From NCBI GenBank assembly GCA_025024175.1, contig QCXZ01000042.1:10371501-10435500 (forward strand): a DNA stretch of 64,000 nt. The letters run 5' to 3'. Within the stretch, counting starts at the first letter, position 1, and each line of letters starts with the position of its first letter. This document shows positions 1 to 12,554 of this stretch, piece by piece. The notes under the pieces were generated by a model that was not told the DNA's origin, did no database searches, and saw only the letters and a program-made list of their open reading frames with translations. The stretch comes from Rhyzopertha dominica (Eukaryota; Arthropoda; Insecta; Coleoptera; Bostrichidae). A program made the position numbers and the translations under genes.

Positions 1-1230
1 CGCTTTTGTACTACGACGGTATCCCTCAATAACACTTGCACATCCAACTAACTATTTGAGGTATCTCCTGGCAAACGTAACATCGATTTACTGCTAATTA
101 CACACGGTTCGTGTTTATTTGTCCGGATCTCTGTAAATAATCCACTGAACGCTAATACTATTATTTCAATCCACGGAACACGCGTTAAAACGGTACGAGC
201 ACAAAATGAGCACGTACACCAAAACAAATAACGTTGGGAAAATTAATCGTCGGATGGAGTTGCGAGCCAAGCGAAAATAAAAATTAGTGTCACCTTTACT
301 ATTACCTGTCCAAGTTCGGTTTTTAATTGACGCGGTTGTGTAAGCAACGTACGGTCGAACGTGTTGAGAATATGAAATTGATTTTTGACATGCTTGAATT
401 GGAACATTAATGAAAGTGTCTCATAAACAGAAGCAAGATTTTGCATGTGAATTATAAATGCATGCAATCGTGGCGTTTTATAAACTTATCTTGTATCTAC
501 CTATTTGCTTTCTCTGCTATTTTGTCTCCATTTACAATTTTTCTGTACTACGAACCACAACACATTTTTGTTACAAAAGTATATGCCCCAGTGTTAATTT
601 GTAGTGATAAATACTTGTAATAGCTCACGAAATAACAAACAAATGCTACTAAAAACTATATATTTTTATGTTCAGGACAAAAAGGCAGGATTTATATTTT
701 TGCAGACCGATGGAATGCTTCATGTGTGTGTACAGGCTTTAAATCAGTTGTCTTACCAAGTGAAACATNTCCAGTTTTGNTCTCATAAATATGTAATATA
801 TAAATGAAGGGCCTACAAAAGATGGTAGATTGAAATGGTAAATGCAAGCTAAATTTACAACGCGAAAATAGGACGCGGTACACAAAAGACAGGTCAATGC
901 AACAAGCTTATGTTATAGATTTGATTATCTTACACAGAAAGATGATAGTGTTTGCTGAGACTGACAAAGAAATGCCTACCCATTAGCTCATTCGGTGGTA
1001 CACCAACTGAAGTATAAATTACATCAGGTTTAAAACATAGGAATTTAAGTTGAACTGCCTCATCACAAATTTTTACCACAGCCATACATTTAATAGGCGA
1101 TAGCAGCAAAGTAACTTACAGGATTAGTGATAGATAAGTGTGGATCAAACATAACCCTTAAGTCAGTAATAAAAGACTATTGGCCTGTTTTTTTTTTAAG
1201 TGAAAGACAATATATCTGTCGTATAAGCCT
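1..1230. other. AT-rich stretch, no gene seen
   Basis: Only short overlapping ORFs with no family resemblance; single Ns at 769 and 780. It is either an upstream Limpet intron or intergenic. The same applies to 2481-4430 and 5330-6060. Confidence 0.5.
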
Positions 1231-1234
1231 ATCT

Positions 1235-2127
1235 CAGGTGTTCAGGCGATTAATACTATTAATGAAGATTTGAATAGAATCGAAATGTGGTCGAAGAATC
1301 ATGGTTTATTGCTTAACGCAAGAAAAACTTTCTCTGTTACTTTTAGGTAAAAAAAATCGCATTTTCTGAAGACCTACTACAATTGCGATGGGGAGGTGGT
1401 GTTATCCAAAACGTTCAGTTTGATTCTGTTCTAACTTTTAAAAACCATGTTTCGTTAATTTCACAAAAGTTCTTTTCTAAAGCTGAAAGCATTATATTGT
1501 TTTAAGAACATTCTCTCAACAGAATGTAAAATTAGATTAACGAATTCATTAGTGCTATCTAAAGTCGAATATGGTAGTTTGGTATACGGTCCATGTTTGA
1601 CTGGCGCGGAGGAATATAGAATTCAAAAAATACAGAATGCATGTATGCGATATTCTACCGGTATATCTAGGCGGGAACACATAACACCCTTTATAAGGCT
1701 TCATAAGTGGTTAAGAATGCGAGAAAGATGGATATACCATCTTATGTGTTTGGTGCACGCCATTATCTTGTTTAACGAGCCAAAATACTTAAAAGACAAA
1801 ATAAATTTTCGCGTACAATGTCACAACACTAACCTGCGGCTTGTTGCTACTACGTTGAACATACCTAAGCATAATACCGTCCTCTTTCAATCAGCTTTTT
1901 AATATGCGTCTGCACATTGCTATGGAAATCTACCTAGAGATCTGCGGTCATTCTCTTATCATATTTTTGAATCAAAGCTGAAGTTGTTGCTCCTTGGTGG
2001 TCAAATTTGTATTGATTCTTGATGTTTACTGTTGTATTTCGAATATATAACCTACTTCTGGTTGGCATTAAAAACAGCGCAAGCTGACAGCCCGCCAGAT
2101 TAAATAAAGACGTTTATTATTATTATC
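1235..2127 (+). mobile_element. Non-LTR retrotransposon 3' end (RT C-terminal region), 5' truncated
   Basis: Translation in shifting frames gives VQAINTINEDLNRIEMWSKN near 1236-1295, a typical segment after the RT catalytic YADD. From 1552 to 1902 an open frame carries KVEYGSLVYGP, RIQKIQNACMRYSTGISRRE and related blocks of the RT thumb/C-terminal region of Jockey/CR1-like elements. It ends in a TTATTATTATTAT tail (2113-2127), the usual simple-repeat 3' end of such elements. Frameshifts and missing 5' two thirds make it a dead copy. The same family appears at 29905-31080 on the other strand. Confidence 0.8.
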
Positions 2128-2139
2128 TTGTTTTTACTA

Positions 2140-2480
2140 ACAAATCAAGATCAAGATCATACACTACACTAATACTGTAAAACGGTCAAATTACTAGGCA
2201 ATCGATCAAAGGAATTAGCTTTTTTATTCCTAAAGCATTTTTGAATCATTAGTATACAATAAAAATGATATTTTGTGACATATCACCTATGTGATTGATA
2301 AATAAAGCATGTAAATAGGACACGACCCAAATTGCTTCCTTGGGAGACACCAAATAAAAATTCCTGCTATATATTACAAGTTGTTGTCTGCTCAGTAAAT
2401 ATTAGGATTGAAGTACGGTTACCACTAGGAAACAAATGTCAAATTTGATACACTATCGCAGTAGATAAACCATGATCTGT
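2140..2480 (-). mobile_element. RT relic with GVSQGSNLG motif
   Basis: Reverse strand around 2290-2360 reads FLFGVSQGSNLGRVLF, the RT domain B motif (GVPQGSxLGPLLF) of non-LTR elements. Flanking frames are broken by stops. It lies head-to-tail opposite the plus-strand copy that ends at 2127. Limits are approximate. Confidence 0.6.
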
Positions 2481-4429
2481 TCTATCGAACGAAATTTGTT
2501 TTGCCTATATAAACATGCGTAATATTATATAGTTAATGGGTTAACAGGGAATATATATGAATTGAAAAAGTATTGGCCTAAACCGATCCTGAAGAAAAAC
2601 GATTATTGTTACACAAGAAATCCATGTCATTCATAATTGAGGGGTTTAAACACAACACCAAGAACACAATTCATGTAGAATTCTTTTTGTACGTTGTTAT
2701 AAAGCGCACTATTTGTGCATCAAGTACTTTAAATAATATTTTGTTCCAAAACCACTTTTGGATGAGTTGCCTCGAAATTATTTCAGCGTGAATCTTGCAT
2801 GATGTAATTGGCAACCCAGAAATTATTATGTGCGTCTGGTGTGAATTATAGAACTGCATGATCTCATCATGTGTGGCCGGTACGTATCACAGGTGGGTTG
2901 ACATTATTAAAACAGGTTCCGTCAGTTACATATCAAACAGTAAATAAATATTTGGGTCTGTGACACTACACTCCGTATTGCTGGCCAATCAATGATTTTT
3001 TTAGAATCTAATGTTTTAGGATTTTTTCATTCTCAATCTTTTTTGTTTAGATGATTTTTTGTGCAGTGCTTTTGTAACATTTGACTTCCTTCAATTTATG
3101 TCACTTTCACTTCTTGATGCGAGAACATTGTATAGTGAAATTACCTTTCTTTGTTTACTACGGTTATTTTTAGACCAACCAGTCTTGCGGCGACTCCACC
3201 AAAAGTGGCGTCTAAAAAAAGCCATCGTCGACCTTAAATACGTCCAATTAAGCGCAGAAGACGCGGAAGGGCGCCGGTTTTACAGTTATTACCCACTTAA
3301 AAATACACCAAACATAAACACAGGAAAAATGTAACAGTGTTAATTAAGAAACCACAACGGCGTCAATGTTCTTGAAAACGTCTTTACTTTTCGATCCTCT
3401 AAGGGGCGTTCGGTCGCACACGCCAATTAGTTGACGTCAGTGGTTTGATTGGTTAATTAAATTTGGGAACGATGTGTACAATGGACCTGGGCCAAGAAAA
3501 TCCGCGGTCTCAGTTTGATTCTTTCAAGTTTTGTTTTACAGTAATTTTCGCATGTTAGGCCTTAATTAAAGTGTTGCGCAAATCGTTCGTTCTAAAATGT
3601 ATTAGAAAATAAGCCGTTCAATTATATGGCTGTTGGTTTCTTTTAGATAAATTCCAAAACTATAAGCACATAAAACTGAGTTGTTTCTACTATTCCCCGT
3701 GTGCTATTAATAATAAAACACAACGCGTAATCCTACGTTCGATGAGGCACCCGCATTTTGGTTTCATTTAATAAATAAATGTGTGACCGCGCTACCACAA
3801 TTTGTATTACCATGTTTAAAAATAGGTTTCATTGCTAAACGTAATACATATGTCAAAATCAAGGGGGATCCTCCGTAACGGTAGATGTAAATAAATATTC
3901 AACAGGTGTCTGTTGTTTATGGTGTAGGCAACTGTGGAAGCGCTGAACTGGTTGCATAAACAACTGTAAAGAAGAAACGCTGCAGAATAACAGTATAATT
4001 GAATAATAAATTAATTTGAGATAAATTATATTACTCTGCTTAAGGTTATAGGAAATGTGCTTATTCTATTGTAAATATGTTATAAAATATGCAACTATAA
4101 ATAAAGATATAAATCAAAAATAGATAAATTTACAACTTGGTCAACTTCCATCATTATTACATTTTTAAGTGACCTTATATTCACGTCATATTTAACAAAT
4201 AGAAGTAATTTTGAAATTTGAAAAAATATGTATACATTTCTGGTGAAATAAAACTTTTACATATATTCAAGGTTTTAACTATTTAATCAATAAGAGGAAA
4301 CAATACAAACACTTAAAAATGAACATAGAAGTAAACACTTTAAACACAAGGAAAATAGTCAATGTGGGAATATAAAAAATGAATTTTCAAACTCATGATG
4401 CAAGCTAAATTTTTATAACAGCTTAACAT

Positions 4430-5325
4430 TTNTTTGACTATGTTTNGTAAATGGGATCATTAANGTGGCCTAGAAATTTCGAGATGACATTTTTAAAGGA
4501 AGTCCAAGGTTCCNTTTTCTAAATTTGTCACAACATTTTCAAAATTTTCCTCTTTAATTAGNTTTCTGATATCAGATAAATTAGGAAAACGTGAANAGAG
4601 ATAGATAGATCTTTTGGTAACGCCTTCACAAATTGTTTCATTAATCCAAGTTTGATGTGCAGTGGTGGAAGCAATATCTTCTCAGGATCTATCAAATTGG
4701 CATGAATAACACTATATTTTTCGAAACTTCCAGTCTGATGTTTTCCAGTGTAAATCTTTTGCTCTACTATCCCACTCGCAAATATAACATGAAAATTTTG
4801 TATAGCCTTCTTGTTGACCAAGAACCATGCACAAAATTTTTAAGTCAGCCAGTTGTGTTTAATGTAATTTATTTTTCCAAAACACTTTTTAAGTTGGTGT
4901 AAGATTCTTTAAGTTGAACTTTCAGGCTTCTTTTCGAAGAGTCTATAAATAGCAGCCTTTCTTGTGCTTTGTACTCAATGCAAAATTTATGCACCAGATC
5001 GTTAACATTACAGCAGAAAACCAAAATCCTCTTTTTTATAGTACTGCCGCCACGCTCGGCTGCATCTTTGGGTAATCCAAGATCTAGTACCAAATCATTC
5101 AGTTCTTTTTGTTTAAAGAGTCGAGGCTCAATCACAGGATTAAAAAATTCACTGCTGCTGGGAAAATAAATAATTCTGAATTTTGGCGAGATAAAGTCGA
5201 ATCGAAGCTTGCATTTTTATTAAAAATGGGAATGGGTAATTCAGGTCCACTTGGAATTGGCTTTGTTACCGATGAAAGATTAGGATAGACGATTTTGTGA
5301 CAGTTTTTAGAGGTACACATTGCTC
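4430..5325 (-). pseudogene. Relic of an uncharacterised multicopy, probably transposon-derived protein
   Basis: Three minus-strand ORF pieces in the correct order: MCTSKNCHKIVYPNLSSVTK (5320 down), IEPRLFKQKELNDLVLDLGL through FCIEYKAQERLLFIDSSKRS (5135-4869), and NLIDPEKILLPPLHIKLGLM with KQFVKALPKD (about 4700-4600). I recall this combination, especially LPPLHIKLGLMKQFVKAL and FIDSSKRSLK, as a protein present in many copies in insects and other invertebrates and usually left unnamed. I infer a mobile-element origin from its copy number, not from a recognised transposase motif. Frameshifts and about six N bases (4432-4595) break it. Confidence 0.5.
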
Positions 5326-6063
5326 AAACAAAAATAGCAATCATTAGTGTGATTTGTTTGCTCCCGCACACCAGACAGGAGTTCCAAATGGCAATGATTT
5401 TGGTTTACCGTAAATCCATTGTTTCAGTGTTTCTAGACAAAAACAACATGCTTTATACAACACCCGCTGTTTATCTAGTTGTTCTAACCGTTATATATAA
5501 CTGTTATATTTTTTCCTTGTTTTACTAAGGTACATTGTTCACATATATAACAAAAAACATTGGGACGAGAAAAAGGGAGAATGATTTATATATGATGTTC
5601 AAAAGATATGGAATTATTTATTCACTGTAATTGTTTCTATTTGATAATAAGCGTGACGTTATACACAAATCTAAATTCATATTCGGAATCAGAAGCCCAA
5701 CATTCATGTTTCGGGTAAAATTATGTAAAAAACTTTTTCTCCGCTGACCTATGTTATTAAACACAAATAAAATAAGAAAGGTCTAAACTTTATTCTGCTG
5801 GGACAGTTTTTCTTTATACAGCCTTGTAAAGTTAAAAAAAGATTTAACGTTCTGTTAAACGGAAATAGGTATAAAAATTTCGCCAGAGCTAAACGCCATT
5901 TGACCTTTTTTAAGCGCAGCTAAAAAAAAGATAATGAGTTTTTTGTTCAGTTATTATAGCCATTTTCCAGTTGTTACCATTTTGATTGTTTTTATGCCAA
6001 ATGACATAGTGATTGAATTCCTTAAATAATAACGAGGGTGAATGCTTTCAGCGTCCATAATAT

Positions 6064-6233
6064 AATAAGATAATATATTTTCGGAAAGATCGCTGTCTCT
6101 TGAAAACACTGACAAAAAGTTATGTCTGACGTTTCGATTACACCTGTAATCTTTGTCAAAGACGAAGAACCTCAAAATTTGCCTGACACAAGTTCAAACA
6201 AAGTTTTGAAAGTAAATAAACAAATCACCAAGG
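6064..6233 (+). repeat. Left inverted repeat of the Penelope-like element
   Basis: Pairs with 7265-7434. Its minus strand contains GATTAC-loop-GTAATC followed by GAAACGTC (6128-6150), resembling the stem II and GAAA...GTC part of the minimal hammerheads reported in Penelope elements. The CTGANGA box is degenerate (TTGACAA). Confidence 0.8.
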
Positions 6234-7264
6234 ATGCGAGACGTCATGAAACATGTAGCGATAAACAGTTTTCAGCTTAAACCAAAATGTTGGTATAGGT
6301 ACGTAGATGACACTTTTGTTATTTGGCCCCATGGTATAGAAGAGCTGGGTAGGTTTCTAAATCATTTGAACAGTCAAAATCTCGACATAAAATTTACTAT
6401 GGAATTAGAAAGCAATGGTAGTTTACCTTTCTTGGATGTCAAAATTTACAGAACAAACACTGGACAGTTAGGACACAAGGTTTACAGAAAACCAACACAC
6501 ACAGACAGATATTTACATGCCACATCTCACCACCCTCCTTCTCAAAAGAATAGTCTTATTAGGACGTTATTTGTTAGAGCACAAAGGATATCAGACGAAA
6601 GTTCTGTACAAAAAGAGATATATCATCTTAAATCAGCGCTAGTGAGAAATGGTTATAGTAGTAAGAATATTTGGTCAGTTTTTAATAAAAGTGCTCATCC
6701 AAATCAAGTAAATTCTCAGCCACGACAAAGTAAATTGAAGTTGAGTTTGCCTTATGTACAAGGCCTTTCGGAAAAATTAAAGAGAATGCTTAGAAAACAC
6801 GATATTTTAGTTGTAGTACTAAAGATAAAGTACATTTAGAGAGTGAAGGTGTTTACAAAATTACTTGTTCTTGCGGAAAGTGTTACATAGGTCAAACTAA
6901 AAGAAAAGTAGGTACGCGTTTGAAAGAACACATACATGCTACTAGGTTCCAACAGATAGATAAATCTTCCGTAGCTGAACACTCATATTTGACTAGACAC
7001 ATGATTGATTTTGATAAAACAAAAATTTTACATAGAGAAAAATATTATCACAAACGTCTAATAAAAGAAGCTATAGAAATTTGTAGGAATACTAATAATT
7101 TTAATAGGGATTGTGGAAATTATGAGTTAGGTGACATTTGGAAGGCTATTTTGTAGTTATCTTTTATGAAGTAGTTCGTGTATATCTAGTAGGTAGGTAG
7201 TTCCTTTTTCATCGTTAGGTTCCTTTTTATCAGGTTGGCACGTTGTTTCTATGACGTCTCGCAA

Positions 7265-7434
7265 CCTTGGTGATTTGTTTATTTACTTTCAAAATTTTGT
7301 TTGAACTTGTGTCAGGCAAATTTTGAGGTTCTTCGTCTTTGACAAAGATTACAGGTGTAATCGAAAGGTCAGACTAACTTTTTATCAGTGTTTTCAAGAG
7401 ACAGCGATCTATCCGACAAAATATCATCTTATTC
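7265..7434 (-). repeat. Right inverted repeat of the Penelope-like element
   Basis: Reverse complement of 6064-6233 with scattered substitutions; the hammerhead-like motif here is on the plus strand (7341-7370), with GAAAGGTC in place of GAAACGTC. Confidence 0.8.
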
Positions 7435-7713
7435 CTTAGATAATAAGTTCAGGATTGACACAAAATTGCATATGGTTCTATAAAAAGTGATGACGTCATA
7501 TCTCTGTTTCAATCATCTATTCAATAAATTTTAAGTTGCCTGTTTTCTTAGAATTTTCGCAATTTAATCTTATTCTGCGTTACTTTATCGACGCTTTGTA
7601 CGTATATTTACCTCGATATTTACATACTATTTTGCGATGTACCCCTATGCTTCTCGTTTTTGTTTGCTTTGTATACATTTTCGCCTGTACTCACTTTGAT
7701 CTGTTTGTTTCAG

Positions 7714-7879
7714 AAAGAACTGCAAGGCCTGCAAGTGTCCGCGGGAGAACCACGAGGTTCTTCCAGAACATGGTGCTGGTGCCCGATCTCGTTTGGGTCT
7801 CGCCGCCGTCAACGATGGTATCGATCCCAGATCCCTGGGGTACTCCTTTGTCCCTCCAGGTCTTAGTTCTGCACGCCAG
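7714..7879 (+). CDS. Lmpt: Limpet PET-domain exon A (first half of PET)
   Basis: Internal coding exon of a PET-LIM protein. It starts after the acceptor TTTGTTTCAG with the last base of a codon (phase 2) and ends at the donor CAG|GTGAGG, giving 55 full codons. The peptide opens with the Cys-rich PET start (KNCKACKCPRENHEV) and runs through RSRLGLA to LGYSFVPPGLSSARQ. That order of a CxxCxC block, a (R)LGL block and a VPPGL block is the first half of a PET domain as in Limpet, Prickle and Testin. PET domains mediate protein-protein contacts next to LIM fingers. An in-frame stop at 7697-7699 shows that the frame must be reached by splicing, so the start codon is upstream, probably outside the window. 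I infer Limpet rather than Prickle from the continuation into FHL-type LIM domains in the next exons. Confidence 0.9.
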
Positions 7880-8279
7880 GTGAGGCGATTTTTCTTAAAT
7901 TTGATTTATATGGTTCAGTTTTTTATAATTTAGTTTGAAATACCTATATTCTTGGAAGATTGTATTATTCAGCTAGATAGGTATTTATAAAACTACTTTA
8001 AATGTGGTAGGTTCGAAGATTTTTATTTATTGAAAATAGCGGTCGTACAATTGATTATATTCAAAAGCTTCAAATTTGGGGGATTTCGACCTAATATTAT
8101 ATTAAAACAAGTGTGCTCTATGTCCCTTTGGCCAAGCTTTCGGCTGTCTTTCAAAGTAAGGTCCTTTTGAAATGTCACTTTTTCATATATATTCACGAAG
8201 TGCTATTAAATGTTTTATATTAAATCAGTCCTTCTTGAAAAACATAGAAAAACTAATGCGGGAATAATCAAGAAAAACT

Positions 8280-8880
8280 TACATTATCGCCGCCTTCATC
8301 CGTGGGTCATAACAATGCGGTCACTCCGGTGGACAGACAAGGCGGTTTCACATACGCGCGGGAGATGCAAAAACAAAACATAAGTTACTCATCCGTTAAA
8401 CTCAAACAGATACATTTAAGACTCACAGAGGGGTTTTCACCCCAGGGCCTCATCCTTGTCCTGTCTATGGCTTCATCCTTGAGATTACATCTTTATCAAT
8501 GGTGGTTATGAATACCTTGTTAGTTTTCTCTCTTCAACAACTAGCTAGTGTCAACCTGAAATAGTAGAGGCTTCCCCGAACGCTCACCCTAAGGCCTATA
8601 GGGTCGCATTCCAATAGCCCGGATCGGGGGCACCTAATAAGGCTACCCTCTCCACCAGAACTATGTCATTCGAGATATCCTGCATTACCCCCCGGAATGC
8701 AAGTCCTCCACTCGAAGGAACCACGGCTGTTAACCGGGCACTCTGCGCTAGGGGTTTCAAACTGCCTGAGGCACATCATGGCCAAAGACCTTACTCTCTC
8801 TGCCTGAGGCACAACATGGCCAAAGACCTTACTCTCTCTGCCTGAGGCACAACATGGCCAAAGACCTCGCTCTCATACGA
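8280..8880. other. GC-rich tract of unknown, probably transposon, origin
   Basis: A block far richer in GC than the rest of the intron, with sharp edges and no long ORF. The look is of a retroelement leader or LTR fragment, but no coding motif supports a family. Confidence 0.35.
8763..8876 (+). repeat. 38-bp tandem repeat, three copies
   Basis: TGCCTGAGGCAC followed by ATGGCCAAAGACC starts at 8763, 8801 and 8839, an exact 38-bp period. The first two copies differ at one base and the third diverges at its end (CTCGCTCTC). Confidence 0.95.
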
Positions 8881-10639
8881 GAACCAGAGCTTAAATCTGG
8901 AATATTTCTCTCTGTCCAAAATGACACATCAATACTCATTGCCTACTTTTGCATCTCCTCGCGACGCTGATATTTCTCTCCAAAACAATTAATCGCATGC
9001 ATACGCATTCGCTTCGATATTAGTATTTATCTTATTAACAGCGATTCTAAACATAGCAAGAAATTAATAAACGCACAAAAACACCTTTTATTTTAATAAC
9101 AACGCAGATACAAAAATAGACATTCAACATTCTTTGTTAAAAAACCCCAAGTGATTAATTGCTTTTTGAAAATTCCTTTTGGTAAAATACGGTGAACTCA
9201 AATATTTTTGTAGTATTAGCAATGCCAAAAAAGTGTGATCTTGTAATGGAAGGTTTCTAATCTTTTAAAAATCTAGGCCGGATATTGTAGTTGAAAATTA
9301 AGGTAACGTAACGTTTACTTGTTATATTGGGGAAACCAAATTAATATAAAACTGTACAATTTAAAATATATTGAAAAGGTAATTTAATTTAACCCCATAT
9401 ATCGACTATAAATAATATAATTTTTATTAATTTGATATCTAAGAAAAAAGCAAACATCAAAAATATTTATTTGAGATACACTAATTCTATTTTTAGTGCA
9501 TTTTCCACTTGATTTACGTTATCCGCACTTTGTCCATCTGATGTCTGTCACACTACGACTCGTTGAATAGGCCTGGCCTAAAGATGATTGATATGTATTT
9601 TTTGCTTTTTTAAGAAAGGTACGTTTTATACTTACACTGAAAATAAATACTTTTTGACGATACAAGGAAAATGCAATAAGGTCTCTTTCGCTGAAAATAC
9701 TTTCTTACTTTTTTTTCCTTTTATGGGGATCACAACTTCCTTTAAAAATCTACAGTAATCACCTATAATGGCTGGACTCCATGGTGCGTAATGTATTTGA
9801 ATTGTTCTTATATCTTGATGGAATCATTCACTGTGTCAGTTGCTGATTGTAAGCAGCAACTGAAAAAGCTCTCTAATTTTACCAAAATTTGTCCGTCATA
9901 TTGGATCTGCCACTTTGATTTTGAAAATCCTATTTCAGTATCATAATCACCGACGTCATAAACGTAAATAAACTAAAAAATATGGAATTCGAACACCTTC
10001 ATGTTTTGACTTTTCCCGATTTTCTGACCATTGTTCCTGGCATGACGATGACGATGATGGATGGTTCGTCTTTTTAATCCGTAACTATAGGCAACTGAAT
10101 TTTCTACGAATTTGTAAAAAAGAAACGTATTTTGAATTCTATGCACGTTTAGGGAGAATACTACATAATGATTAACTTCTGTTATATGTTACATTAACTG
10201 AGTAAAGTCTTGTTTCCGCATATACCTTTTCACAAAGTTATGGTATATTCACATAAATATATTAGTGAGATAAAATACTCCCAAGTTTCAAGATTCCGAT
10301 TGGTAGAATCCATTTTGTTGCTTTGTAAGTCAACCAATCAAAGTTGTTTTGATTCACTTTCTAAGTTTGTCAAGCTTCCCCGATTTTTCGACCAATTGGG
10401 ATAATTAAGTATTTGACAGAATAAATCAATTCGAAACAAAATAAGATAATCCAGTTAACTCGACTAGATTAACCTGTGCCTTAATAGCTTGTATCTTATA
10501 AAAGACGTTTCACGAATGATAATGATCGGGACGAAAGTAAAAATGTAACCCAAAATACATTTGCAGAGGTAACATTGATAATTGTTCATCGTCTTAAAAA
10601 ATATAAAACGTAGAGAGCTAAATTCGTAAATTTTAACAT

Positions 10640-11720
10640 AAACTTCAATCATTTGCTTTAAGTGCCCTCCGCTGTTTTCACAAGCTCTGGAGCGATGGAT
10701 CTACATGCATCACGTATTTTATTTTCTAAATGTTCTACGCTTTCAATTGATGTTTGGTATACTTGCTCTTTTACCATTCTCCACAGAAAAAAATCCAAAG
10801 GAGTAAGGTCCGGGCTTCTCGGTGGGCAACGATTAATTGAACCTCTTCCTATCCATCGGTTAGGCAAATCCAAATCTAGATGATTTCGCACTATTCTATG
10901 ATAATGCGCAGGTGCCCATCTTGTTGGAACCATAGATCTTGTCTTACTTGTAAATTTACATCTTGGAGAAGTACCGGTAAAATGTTTCTTAAAAAATTTA
11001 GATAAGTATTGCCGTTTAAACTATCGCGAAAAAAAAATAACGCCCAACAATATGATTCCCCAATATTCCGCACCAGACATTCGTCGAGTAGATAGTTTGA
11101 AAATGTCCTTCTCGAATTTAACGTGGATTTTCTTGCGCATAATAGTGCATGTTATGTTTGTTAACTCCACCATTATTAGAAAATCTTGCTTCATCTGAGA
11201 AGCAAATGTTGTCATAAAATATTACATTCAAATTATGGTGTTCCCGAGAAAAGTTACAAAAAGCCAGTTTTTTAGGATAATCTGTCTCGTTTAAGGCTTG
11301 AACCGATTGCAAGTGATACGGATGAAATTGATTGCCTTTAATTATTCGGTGTACTGAAGACAGACTAATACCGGTTGCTCTTGAGCCTACCCTTTGACTA
11401 ATATGAGGATTTTCGTCAATCATTTCCAATACTTTAATTTCATTGTTAGGGCCTGTTGCTGTTCTTTCTCTTGACTTTTTCCAGTGGTGGCCAGATTGTC
11501 CTTAAAGTTAATTCAAGTCTCTTGAAAATTGTATCGGCAGGAGCTCTTCTATTTGGAAAAAGTTTTCTGTAGAAACGGGCAGCAGCGAAAGCATTTTTCT
11601 TGCATTCACCATAAATCAAAATCATATCTGTTTTTTCATCATTTGAATACATTTTGACTTTTAATAAATACAGTGATAGGAACCATAGCGCATAGCCCTC
11701 ATGGATTCCCAATTTATTTT
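10640..11720 (-). mobile_element. Mariner/Tc1-superfamily transposase relic
   Basis: Reading the minus strand from about 11653: MYSNDEKTDMILIYGECKKN opens an N-terminal helix-turn-helix region. SLSSVHRIIKGNQFHPYHLQ and FYDNICFSDEARFSNNGGVN (first catalytic Asp/Glu region) follow at 11429-11118. WFQQDGH (second Asp) is near 10900, then RWIGRGSINRCPPRSPDLTP with LDFFLWR at 10658-10933. This is the DDE_3-type transposase abundant in insects. Several frameshifts make it inactive. Terminal repeats were not defined. Confidence 0.85.
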
Positions 11721-12554
11721 TAAAATAATACCATTATGAAAAATAACGACATTGGTTATGAGACTGTATATTGGGTTGCATTTTTAAATTCGTCAGTGTA
11801 ATTATCATTCGCGAAACATAATTTGATTCCTTTTAAGTCAGATTGGGGATTCACCTATAAAGATAGGTTTCAGATGACCCCGTTTTAAATGACCCCTAAT
11901 AAAATTTACTATCTGCCAATATATTAATATAAATGTAACACTGAACCCATTGAGAAATAGACGTATAAGCACTTATTAGAAAGGTATTAGGATTGTAAAA
12001 ATAATGGACTGAACTTTGAAAAAAAAAATCTTGTCGTCTAGTGACTATTTTTAAAGAAACCACTGCAAATAATAAACTATTTTGTATTATTTTATATTTT
12101 GCTGATTATTCATTACCTAATGGTTTTCCGAATTCATTTTTTCACTATTTCAAAATGGTCAGTGGAGACAGTTGATTTCAATAAATTTTGTTGATTTTTT
12201 GAAATAAAATGATTTATCCCGTTGAAAACCAATGGGTTATGATTTAAAAATATTGGCCCAAAACATCATAGCTCAAAAAGAAAACGTGAGGCGAAGTGAA
12301 TTCCGGAAAAGTAGTGTATTCGAGGATAATCCATACTTGACGAGCTCTTCATATTTTGAGGCATCAAATCGGTGTTTAGCTGAGAAAAGAAATATGTGGT
12401 GACATAAATATCTGCAATAAAATTCCAAATCTTTGAACTGAAGTTAGATTCGACTATTTACATTTTGATGAAACTTGGATATAAAAATGTTTTGTTTTCA
12501 TCTCGCTTTCATTTACGTTTTACTGTAGATTGCAATAGAAATACTTTGTTTCAG

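Larger units (their letters stand above)
6064..7434 (+). mobile_element. Penelope-like retroelement (RT plus GIY-YIG) bounded by 170-bp inverted repeats
   Basis: An ORF at 6234-6839 encodes the C-terminal half of a Penelope-type reverse transcriptase: WYRYVDDTFVIW carries the catalytic YxDD, followed by FLDVKIYR and HKVYRKPTHTDRYLHATSHH, blocks typical of this class. After a frame break near 6838 the frame continues as a GIY-YIG endonuclease: VYKITC, CYIGQTKRK, and LIKEAIEI with an N-rich tail to 7156. Inverted repeats 6064-6233 and 7265-7434 match closely over their whole length, as in the inverted pLTR arrangement known for Penelope elements. The RT N-terminus is missing, so the copy is 5' truncated and dead. 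Confidence 0.88.
7880..12554 (+). other. Limpet intron between the two PET exons
   Basis: GT-AG intron of 4.7 kb. It holds a GC-rich stretch of unknown origin with a 38-bp tandem repeat (8280-8880) and a minus-strand transposase relic (10640-11720). Between 8880 and 10640 and between 11720 and 12554 I see only AT-rich sequence without a convincing gene or RNA. Confidence 0.85.

Noticed and set aside
7479..7498. TATAAAAAG plus a TGACGTCA (CRE) site about 220 bp before the first PET exon, possible promoter
   Set aside because: The PET frame has a stop at 7697-7699 and enters through a normal acceptor at 7713, so a transcript starting here would not give a usable start codon. Short motifs of this kind are common.
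7536..7883. 115-codon plus-strand ORF over the PET exon
   Set aside because: It is in another frame; the PET and splice-phase evidence fixes the real frame.
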